Source: Membranipora membranacea
Taxonomy: Eukaryota > Bryozoa > Gymnolaemata > Cheilostomatida > Membraniporidae
NCBI GenBank assembly: GCA_914767715.1
Contig: OU612069.1
Location: 4,402,001 to 4,466,000, forward strand
Direction: 5' to 3'
Length of the DNA stretch: 64,000 bases
A program made the position numbers and the translations under genes. The notes under the pieces are model-generated. The model was given only the letters and a program-made list of their open reading frames with translations. It had not been told where the DNA came from and made no database searches. Position 1 is the stretch's first letter, and every line of letters starts with the position of its first letter. Below, one piece after another: positions 24,874-36,000 of the stretch.

Positions 24874-26820
24874 AGCCTGACTATCCTACCATCAAGCTAC
24901 GGCACTGGCTCATCATCAGTGTTAGCAGTTATTATCTTTTTGTTGATGACCCTAATTTACTATACCTTTTTTTCATACCTTGATGTCTGAGAAAGGGCAC
25001 ACAATCACAAACAAGTTATTTTGATGTATTTTTTCATTGTTTTTTTGTTATTCAAATTGTTCGATGACTTGTTGACATATTTTTCGGTATTCGTGATTGG
25101 TAACTTGTATTCGGATAATAATATTTTTCCCTGTCCAAAAAATGTTAACAACTGTTGTTTCTAGTTTTTATCAACCTGTTTCAAATTAAAAATCATATTT
25201 GATAATACCATACAAATATCCAGGCATCCTATTAGGTGTACTGTAAAGTCTGTGTTGTGCAACAAACAGCTCAAAAATTAGTTTGAAAGTATGCAGCAAT
25301 TACCTAGCTGGTCTTAAAAGGCGTCTAGTCATCATAATCATTGATATAGTGGCATATAATCAACACTTGGTTCTTTTCTTTCAACACACATACTTCATAG
25401 CTATCTTATTTTAATGTGGCAACTGTTGGATACAACTTCAACATTGTGCAGTAACTGAGGACAGGGAAATTAGGAATATTCAACCCGAACTCCCTGCTGA
25501 GAGTAACTGTACACATAATCATTCACCTAGACCTTATTGAGCTGAAGTGAGGCACTTTTTAATCTTGGGGTGACATAAAGCCGTTGAGTTGTGCAATGGC
25601 AATGATGAATGTTATCATTGATTGGGAAATCCAGGTTTTGTTGATTATATTTGTCAGTTTCAATGATAAATGCAGTTCAATTATAACCATAGGAATATAA
25701 AATGGGTGTATGTCTATGATTGTAACACTATTGCTTCTGAATAATTGAATGTTGTTACTTCACTATCAAATGACTGGTTCGATACTATGGCACCATATAG
25801 TGTCTTCTCTAGGATTATTACTAGGCCTATGAGAATAACCAAACTTCACTGTTTCAGTAAAACACCATCAGCTTCCAGTGAACAACATAACCACAGGATT
25901 CAAAGTGCTTTGGAGTACCGTAAATACACTCTGAACACTCCCCTGCCTCCCTTCTAGAACTTTGGGCTTGAATCCCTGATCTATCGATCAGATTGACTTA
26001 CCATTGCGCTGATCTCCTGAGATTACAGATTTTCTAGCTGAAAATAAAACCAAAATAACACACTGCACACAATCTGTAATGTCTATAATAAACACACTGA
26101 ACACACTGACATTGAGACTACACTATTATCATGTTTATCTCTGATCGTTAGAGACGATTTAGAAAGAGTACCTAACTTGAACCCGCTGATGATGGTACTT
26201 CCCTGAACATACCTAGTGAATCAAATTGAAAGTAGAAATAAAGCTATTTCAATAATCCATACTGTTCTGAAGGGGCACTTAAATCAGGTGCTGGCGAGGG
26301 GTGTTGTAAGGCCAGTGGCAGGTGCTATATTACAGCACTCGATGTCTATATAGCAGTGTTGTGGTTGCTGTAGGGGCTGCATAAGTGCTGTAAAGCATGT
26401 CCCACATCCTACAACAGTGGCCGTACTGGGCGTACATCGGTGTTGAATTGTAAAAAGTACCTAAAATCTATCCTAGCATGCACTATGGACTGCACCAACG
26501 AATCCAGTGGTATTGTGAGGAAATTTTTCATACCCCAACTCTAACAATTGGAAAAAAATTCTACCTCAATTTTACCCCAATCCTGTGCAATACAGTGGGC
26601 CGCAGGAAACTTAGGTCAAACCCAAGCTGTGCGTGACCGACACAATGAAACCATGAACTGACTAAACTGATACTTATATCAATTGGAAATTTAACTTATT
26701 TACTCACCAATTATACTCTGCAGGGTGACAACGATTTGCTCACACTGATCAAATTCAGACATAAATGAAATTGGAATGAATTGTTCTGATTTAAGTTGCA
26801 TTGGCTGTAGCCTACTGCTT
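24874..26820. other. intergenic gap between convergent genes
   Basis: About 2 kb between the stop of the + strand gene (24873) and the poly(A) signal of the - strand gene (26821). No exon is seen. A tRNA-like fragment on the minus strand near 25960-26030 (B-box-like GGGATTCAAGCCC) is the only structured element. A stretch at 26290-26410 is rich in GTGCTGT-like words but has no clear period. Confidence 0.6.
25960..26030 (-). repeat. possible SINE fragment
   Basis: On the minus strand, GGGATTCAAGCCC (at the 25965 end) resembles a B-box, preceded by an A-box-like AGCGCAATGGTAAG. Weak on its own; it is listed because the same type recurs in the window. Confidence 0.35.
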
Positions 26821-26826
26821 TTTATT
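26821..26826 (-). promoter_or_regulatory. poly(A) signal AATAAA
   Basis: AATAAA on the minus strand lies about 50 bases beyond the stop codon of the LRR-Roc-COR-caspase gene (stop at 26874-26876). The position and orientation fit the 3' end of that gene. Confidence 0.55.
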
Positions 26827-26873
26827 ATTGTAATAAACAATAGTACACTAAACAGTTTAACAGTTCTGTGAGT

Positions 26874-27016
26874 CTACAACAATTCCCATAGAGGCTGGTA
26901 CCTTTCCTGTTGCTTGTTTGTGTCAGCTTTCTTGCTTTTGAAGAACTCTGCTGATCTGTGGGATTTCAGCCAGACCTTGACATAAGGCTTAGGGTTGAAC
27001 TTCTTCACAGGTGGTC
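26874..27016 (-). CDS. terminal exon: basic C-terminal tail
   Basis: 143 bases with acceptor CTGGTAG. It is the only open phase and it fits the single leftover base of the p10 exon (G|GA). It encodes a basic tail with KKFNPKPYVKVWLKSHR and ends QPLWELL at a stop. The PYVKVWL part recalls a C2-domain strand, but it is too short to claim one. The 4.3 kb intron before it holds an antisense Gypsy relic and two further exon-like pieces (28583-28629 and 27119-27215), so the 3' end could be spliced differently. Confidence 0.6.
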
Positions 27017-30000
27017 CTACCAGAGAGATAAATATGAGACTGTTGATAGTGTCAGATAATTGTAAGTGCATAGAGTAGGCAGAGAAACCAAGAACTAAGA
27101 TGAAAAAGCCTTGCTAACCTCATGTACGTTATCATCTTTCCTAAATTCGGGTGCTGGAAGATCCTCAGGTGATGGAATACCCTGTTCCTCCTCTCCATCT
27201 TGAATACTTCTTTTTCTGAAATCAAATGATGACATGATCATCATGATGTGGGTGACTGGACTGGTAGCAAGGGGAGAAATGATCTGCCAGGCTTATTAGG
27301 TGACTGGCTAGTGGCTAGTCCAACTCAACTGTTAAATGATTGCCTTGAATTGTTGAGGGACCTGCTTTAATCCAACTCAATAATTGTAATAAAAAAACCA
27401 ATCTACATCTAGTTCACTACACTACACTGCACAGTTACACACTCACTTTACTAATAACTTGTCTCAAATGACAACCACAATACAATTCCAAAAAATAGAT
27501 TTCATTCATCATCATTCACTGCTTCACTTCATTTCACTTTCAGTTCAAAAAGTCCTAACACTCAACAGATTGTTGTATTTGTGCTTTAGGTTCAAGTTTT
27601 AATTTATTCATAAAACATAGGCCTACCTTCTTTTCATAAACAGGAACAGATTGGTCTGACTCATCATTCTCCAAACCCAACCAAAGTACAAACACCTTTC
27701 TTTTTCTTTGATTGATGAGCTGAGCCACACACACTTGCCTTTTCTCTCTCTCTAATTTTTTTCTCCTTCAGCATTGTTGTTTTGTTACCAAAAACTGAAG
27801 AGTTTAGCTTCAGTTCCCCAGCTTAAAGTGGGCACTCAGTCATATTTCTAAGAATACTATGTTTAGTGTGTGTTTCTAATGATGTTTAACATTAAGTAAT
27901 GTTTGGTAACAATCGTTGTTACCAAACAATACTAAAGTAGCTGCATTTTCTCTATTCAATGGGAAGCTGCTGAATTGACCACCCATTGTATTGCATAGAT
28001 TACTGGCAAAGCACTGTTCTCTTAATAGGAAGGTAGGAATTCAGCCTTCTTGTTCCTTAGCAAAACAATAACACAATCGAACTGAATAAATTGAGATGGG
28101 CTTGCTCTCAAATTGTCAGCATAAACAGGACTTTTTTGGATGGATATGTATAAATAGTCACCCCAACGTTTTCCTAAGGCGTTGGGGTGGGTGTCTGGCC
28201 TTACCCCAACGCCGTTGGGGACCGTTGGGGCCTCACAACACCACTGAACGAATCCCTCCTCTAAATTGCTATCACATATGACTGGATGTGATGCTGTATT
28301 CCTTTGTCAATTATGATGTCTACAATGCAGTGGCTATTCCTTTTTTATAAGAACCATGTTACATGCTAGATGCCTCTGTAATTGCTCCCATTAATAAATC
28401 CATAAACAACACAAACAAACATACGCAATAATGGTGACACAGGCTGGTGAAAGTTTACTCAGACTATGAGGGAAGCATGCAGTATATTGAAGATGAACTA
28501 GAAGACAAATTCCTGGCAAACCTATACACTGAAAACAGAGCACCTAAGAGAAACTGCTACAACATGTCAATAGGTAAGGTACCTGAATATGATTGTAAAG
28601 ATAAATAGCCAACGAGGCAACTGCTGCTGCTAAAAAGAAAAACATTGTTTTAACTGTGATTGGTAATGAAACTCTGAACTTACTTATAAGCTTGAGCGTC
28701 CAAATCAAGTAAAGGATTCCACATTTGATGCTCTTGTTACAATACTGGATTACATTTAGAGCTGGAGTCAATGCGGTGTCGGAAGCTCTTAGGCTTGACA
28801 TAAGAAATCAATTGCCTAATGAATCTGTTTCAAATTATATTGTAGCTTTATCAAACTCAGCATGAATGCAGGGTTTGCTAAAGTAACTCTTCATACATCC
28901 TCTTCGTAATAAACTGATTTGTGGCCTGCATGTTAGCCAAAATGAATTGTGAGGCATTGTTGAAAGAGGGTGATGCATTAACCAAAATTATTGTGACATC
29001 TATAGACATGACAATTGGGATGTGGCACATAAGCAACCCAGCTCAAACAATAGCCATCCAGCAGCAAGCAGCTTGCATACTGGCGTGAAAAGAATGCGTC
29101 TTGAAAAACCTCATCATAGTAGAGAAACACGCATTTGCTGGTCCCAACAAGGTTGATGACTGTCAAAATGAGCACATGGTCATGATATGTAGAAATTGTT
29201 CTAAAATAGGTCATTTCCTAAATGCTGATGACCATGGCAAAAGTGGTAATTTGAGTGCTGTAGAGATGGTCTTCACGCTAGAAATCAATATCATGGCTGA
29301 TCGTCGCATACCAATCAATAAACCAATGAATGTTGAAGGTAAATATGTCAATTTATAGTTGGATACGGGGTGTTGTTGGTGTCTTTTATCATAAGAAACG
29401 TATACCAGTCAAAATTCAGTCATTGTAAGTTCTCTGCTTGTTTTGACTTGACATTAAATGACTATAGTGGCAATCCATGAAGGTTTTAGGTGAGCTTTCT
29501 TTGTTGGGTATCTATTTTGGGTTGTTGATCGAATCCCCAACCATTATTCTTAACTGACACTGTCCTTCTCTTCTACGGTTTCAAGCCAAAAACTGCATTA
29601 AGGTGAACTGATAGCTCTAACAGAACATTTGCCTGTCATAGAGAATATCGTATCTACTGTTGAAGTCCCAAAAAATCCTTCTCGAAGATGATTATCACTT
29701 TTAACAAAATAGCACAACGCCATGACATGACGTCACGCTGAAACCATGATTTTCAGAATCAGTGTTTGATCAAATTTCCAATGATATATAAAATGTTCAA
29801 ATCGGTAAACATTGGAGTCATAACCTTAACGCCACCGTGTTCTGCTCAAGTTATCCTCTAACTCTTACTTGAAACTACAGTGCAGTTTACTTAATTCAAA
29901 TCTCTTGAGACCCAAAAAAATTTGTTCTAATTAAGCAGAGTTTTAAATAAGTGACATGAGACTGCATTGAGTTGAGATCTGACTATAGGGACCAATTTTC

Positions 30001-33000
30001 CTTGTCTGAATTGACAGGAATTTTGCATTACAAAGTTTGAATTAACCAGCTTACACTGAACTTTCTTTTTTTCTGACTCCTTGATATGTTTACACAATTG
30101 ACAGTCTAACAAAGTCCTTCCCTGACCATTGAATGTGTTGCAGGTAATATCCAGACTGAAGAATAATACTACAGAGACAAATTAACCCTGCCACCATTTA
30201 TTTTGCATAATCTAGCTAGAGAAAAAGAAGAAGAATTAGAAATCGGAAAACATCATGTTTTAAAAAGAATCTAACTATTGTATATGGTTAATAAAAAATG
30301 TTCAAATACTAAGTTTAAATACATATCTGAGTTCTGCCTGTCTATTAAACAACGCATTCAAAACAACTAGAGAAAGGAACCCATCATAGAACTCTCCTTA
30401 TCAAGTTAATGATAATAGTAATGTGTAGTAAGTAAAACCATAGTGGTTTGTAGAATGTCATGACAAACTTGTCATAGGGATGTCAGTCAATCCTTGAGCA
30501 TCCTATTCAAAACAAGACGCAAGTTTGTGACATTATGTGTTACCTGCGGATGTATAAATATAAATCAAGACATTAACTCAAAGTATCCAATATCTGATAG
30601 GGAAATAATCTAACCTTGTAAAATAACCTTAATCAAACTGAAGCATGATACACATGGGATTGCAGTGTAATATAGGAATGAAGCTCTACTGTCCACTCTA
30701 AGCATTATGTTGATAATAAGGTTCAGTGTGAATAGAAAATGTAAGGAGCAAAAAAACATGTGTAGACATTTACTATATTAGTCATTACACCAACTTGCTC
30801 CCTGAACTGATAGCAGCAGATTACTATAAAAATGGTAGAAAATATGTAGCATATGGGTGCCTTTTACGGTATAATGTTAGCTCATTGTAAGAATGTGATA
30901 GAATATGATGATGGCGCGCTATTACATTCACCAAGTACCCTTGTCTTGTTGTATGAGTGCAACCACTGTGAGAGGATGGTAGTTATGTATGTGTGACAGT
31001 CCACTTATAATACTCAGCAGACTGGACTACACGCCCCCCTCGTTTTATCTCTCTGACTTCTTTCTCTACAAGTAGAAAAAAATCTGATAACAACAGATAG
31101 AGATTATTAAATTAGCAGATCAATTCTACTGACAGCATTCAGGATTATTTTGGATATAATTATATACATTATGAAGTTATCGTCAGATGCCCTGCTCATC
31201 CATAATAATATCTTTAACTTGCCTCATTTATAGTACTAGTACATGAGTCAAAAATACAGTATCATATAAGCATCCAAATAAGAGGAGTGAGCTTACCTAG
31301 AAGTGGTTCAATCCTAGTAACCACCTGGTTTGGCACATTCGCAAACATCTCTGCTGAGTTCTGAATTTGGACTCCAGGTAGCAGATACAGTTTTCTCAGA
31401 TTAGTGAATGTGCAGACAGTTTTAGGCATCTGAGAGACATAAGAGGCAGCAGTGGGAGCTGCAGCAGCACCTCTGTTCAGGTTCTGATCTGTTCTCTTCA
31501 CTCCATATTTTGTCACTGATTCTCTTACCTGCAATTTTGATGGTTGAAAATGGTAATGCATCATCTGTAAGAGTTTGAATGACTTCATGATTGGTTAAAT
31601 GATTTCAGAGAGTGTAAGGTTGAATTATATTTATGAAATATTAGAGGTGAGAATGACTCCGATCAAGAGATTTACTTCAATTGATGCATCAGTAGTTTAG
31701 AGTAAGTTGGGTTAGTCAGTTGCATTTATAGGCACTTAACCGTTTGTGTCCATGAAGAAATATCTCAATATAACAAGGAACTTATGCAAGACTTACTATT
31801 TCAGCCAGAGATACAACATCATGCCTATGTCCCAGGGTGTATAAGGTCGCCACCAAAGCCCTGATGAAGGGTGATCCAACGCCAGGGTTCCTTGGTGCAG
31901 CAAAAGCTACAATAGAAATTACTCTATGATACATAACAAATCCATTGACCCATTAATACCTAAGGTGGCTGTAGTCCTGCTGTAATTTTATTATGGAAGA
32001 ATTCTTGAAATAATCTTCAAATGATAATACGAGGGATAGTCCCCTCTAGTGCGATGGAATCATGACTGTACTGTACTGACTGTACTGTACAACCCCAAAC
32101 AACTGCCACTTCTAAACTTATATTGCTGTTTAAGCTGAATTTTTCTGCTGTTGAATACTCACAATCAAAGCTGGACTGCATAATGATCATATCTGATACA
32201 GATATGTCTTGTGTATCATTGTCCACTTCAAAGTCATTAGAACTCGGCATTGTCACAACTTGAGTGCTGCTATCAGTTTGGGGAGCTCTAACAGCTGCTG
32301 TTCCAGTAGTGAGGTCGTCTCTCAACATTTCCCGATTACCTTTTTGAAAAAAAACGCGGATATGATCATCAGCTGCAAGACTTAGTAGATATGCTATAAG
32401 CCTGTACTGTATTGTATCACTTTCTTGATTTTATAAGCTAACTGTCTTGTTGTTTATGTCCTTTCAGTTTCAACTTCAGACATAATGTTATAAGCTACAT
32501 TCTACTTAAAAACAAAATCTGGTGCTGCTGCCTGATATTATTTCTCATTCAAGTTTAACAATACTTACTGCCAGCACATGCTTGTATGATCACAATCTTT
32601 GGTCGGCCTCTCATCACCGAGAAGTTCTTAGGAGAGAGTAGATTGTAAATATCCGTTAGTCTGATGAAGACTCTGTCAGAGCCAATAATACAGCCCTCGT
32701 CTCCATGACTGGTCAGAACGAGTACAAACGCCCCCATATGCTTGTGTACTGATTGACCGACTGGATCTGTTAACTGTGTCTCGCAGTGTATGGCTTCGAT
32801 GATTTCCTAGTAAAAAAAAACTTACGTAAGTCCTCCATAAAAGGTTTAGTTTCTCAAATTATTGACTGAGATAGTTTACTGCATTGATGTCATAGAGCAG
32901 TTACCCTGGAGCGTGGTCTGATATTGTCAAGGAGGGATGATTCTAAAGCCTGGTCATTCGTCACAATCAATCGTACATGTAAACAATTCACAGATTGTAA

Positions 33001-36000
33001 ATGTTCAGCTTACCCTTGCAGTGTAGGTTTTGTGTTCACCTACAGTAACAAACCCTAGTTTGTCAAGCATACACTTGATATTCTGATAGTCATGTTCAGA
33101 ACCACTCCTTGTCTGGTTGTAGTCGTTAGAGACAATCAGAGCACGTCCTCGGCATTCTGTCATCTGGTAAACAGTCTGAAAATAATCAGAAAATGAAGCC
33201 TTGATGATATTTGAACTATTTTGTTGCCTCATAAGCTTTAAGATCTGAGAATTGTAACAAGGAACTTCCGAACCACAGCTGTAATTATTCACTTCATAGA
33301 CACAGCCTTCTAAGTTTGTGTGAAGACATGAAAATATCGATCAAAATCATAACAAAGTAGCAGCTTTATAAACCTGGCTTTCAGGGATTAAACTCTGATC
33401 TGCTTGTTGTGGTTCCATATCTATCTGGGGTTGCCTTCTTTTCATGATCTCCACTACATCCTGAACTTCGGACATCTGGATCTCTGGTATGCTCTGGCCA
33501 GGATCATCTGCTGTGAGAACAGGAGGAGGGTCAGGTTTCACATAGTGCTTATTAGAATTTGAATTTTCTCTGCCTGTTTTCTTTTTACCGTAGAAACCAA
33601 GTTTCGCATGATTAATTCAGTAAAAGATAGCTGTTGACTGACCTGATCCCGCAGTTGTCTCCTCCCTTCTTATGTAGTCATCAAGAATTCTGACTCCCTC
33701 CTCACTGATCTTAAGACCTGTTTGAAACAACAGCAAAAATGGCAAGGTTAGCACCCCTATTGAAACAATCACTTGGTTAACATGCAATCCCGAAAATTAA
33801 TGCTACAAATGGTAACAAATGAATTAATCGGATCTGCTGAGGCAGATAATGATATTTTTCCATGAACTTACATGGATATCTGAGAGGTAGCGGGACACGC
33901 CTCCTCCCATCGTTGGTGTCACATGGACAAGTCTCCTCTCCAGTGTAGGTGGTATGACGGGGCTCTGGCAGTTTGTATCTGACACGCCTGTTGAACCACT
34001 CAGGATTGACAAATGTTGCTGGTGATGACTGTTTGGTCAGTAGGCAATGAGAGCAGTAGAAGACATGGTCATATCGAACTCCTTTCCACACAGAATCCAA
34101 TTCAGATGTAAGCCGCTTCATTGTTTCTAGTTGGGTCTTCCAAGCATCGCTGATAAGCCTGGCCGGTGTTTGCGTGATGAGTGTCACTTGTTTTTCTTTC
34201 TCATTATGCAATAGATACCGCAAGACTCCGTTCATCTCTTGCACACTCGCTCCATTTATACCAGCTTCAGGTGTGTTGAATGGATTGACGCATATGTCTA
34301 GAAATCTTGCAGTGATTACATGATATACATATTGCGGAACGTTGAGGCCGTTCAGATACAGATCGACTCTCAGCTGAAGGTGATTTGTGCCTTCTGTTGG
34401 GTTTGGTATGTTCTTAGTGCTGAAGTAGGGAACGATGAACTTCTCACTGCCATCACTTTCTATAGGTCCACAGATCAGGTGAAATGTTTTCAGCAGCGTG
34501 ATACCAACATCAACAGGTAGTTCCGATTCATTGCTGAGCAGATTGTGAAGTAATGCAGCTCTTATGATTCCTGTGGCTTTGAAATCATTGACCATGCTGA
34601 CATACTCTCTTCTGTCCACAGGTCTTTCCTTATATCTGTAGGGTCTAAATTTGGTTATGCGATGTTCCCATGCTTGAGCATCTGCATGATCGTAAAGTGT
34701 CCTTATGACATCAGCAAGAACTGAAGGGCGATGGAATAAATAGTCACTCAGCTTCTCAACATCCTGAAACCACATTATTCTTCCTGCTTCTTTGACGTAC
34801 TGCAAAGCATGCTCACTGTGCTTACTGAAACCTTGTATGAAGTCAGTAACAGAAACATAAGGCTTTTGCTCTTCAGCAGTAAGCTTATTCAGCACTTCAT
34901 ACCAACTACCGGGTATATCAGTGATAAGCTTAGCCCCTGCTTCCTTCAGTGCAATCTTTAGTGATTTGATATCCATCTTGCTCGATGAAGCCGAGAGCTC
35001 TAGTATTGTTGTGATCAGGGGCTGTGCTCTGTCGATGAAACATGTCATAGAGAAAAATGAGCTGTCAGGCATAGCAACACCCTCTTCTGATTGAATTACA
35101 TCTAAACGCAGCTTCTCTGTTGCTGATAAAAGCTGTTTCTTCCTCAGTTTGAGGGTCTCGTTGCTAAGCAAATCACCATGAGTCAGTACGAGCACTGGTC
35201 TTCCTAGGTTTGGTTGTGATGTATATAGGTGCGCTATCCACTGGAAGCATACATCCTGAGCTGCAGCCTCTACTCCATGCGCATGTACTAAACTGTCAAA
35301 CTCTGCTATATCTACCACTAGAAGTGGTACAGATTGTACTTTGGCGTTCACTTGATAGGCAAGGTGATACACCTCATGCCCTCCCAAATCAGTGAATACC
35401 AACTTCAATTTCTCATCAATGTCAGCCTCGCATACATTGAAGACACGTGTTGCCTCATCAAGCTTGATGTCGATATCCGAACGGGTTGTCAGCACACGCT
35501 GATCCTTCTGTACGCTCCTCACAATGCTTGTCTTTCCTGCTTTAGTCTTGCCTATGACTGTTACCGGAATGAGTCTGAAAATGTTATCTTTTTCAGCATG
35601 AAGATCATGCAGATACTTCCTTACAGCTTCTATACCCTGTATGCAGACAGCATAGGGAGGAGATACTAGTGCTTCGCAGCCGTCACATCTGAAGGTCTTT
35701 AGCGTGCTGATATTGAAGATACTTTCAGGTATAGAGGAGAGTGACCCGTTTCCTCTAATATCAAGTTCTTCCAGTTTGGTGAGTTGCCCCAGGCTGTTTA
35801 AAAGATAAAAATATATTTACTTTCAATCATAATGAGCGTTGCCGACATGGGGATGAACTTTTAGTCATGACTAGACAAATGCAAGGTACAGTGAGTGGTA
35901 TGGTGGGTTGGCCAAGGTTGCACAAGAAGATACAAATGTGTTGAAATTTGGGGAAAATGGCGCAGTCATTGCAGCCTCGCCCTCAAGGCACACACTATTT

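Larger units (their letters stand above)
27017..31296. other. last intron of the caspase gene
   Basis: 4.28 kb. It holds the Gypsy relic (28800-29560), the CCCCAACG hairpins (28155-28233) and two exon-like pieces on the minus strand (27119-27215 and 28583-28629). The rest (29.6-31.3 kb) is AT-rich with nothing recognised. Confidence 0.6.

Noticed and set aside
27001-27016. C2 domain suggested by PYVKVWL in the last exon of the caspase gene.
   Set aside because: Only one strand-like motif in about 46 residues, which is too short for a C2 domain of about 100 residues.
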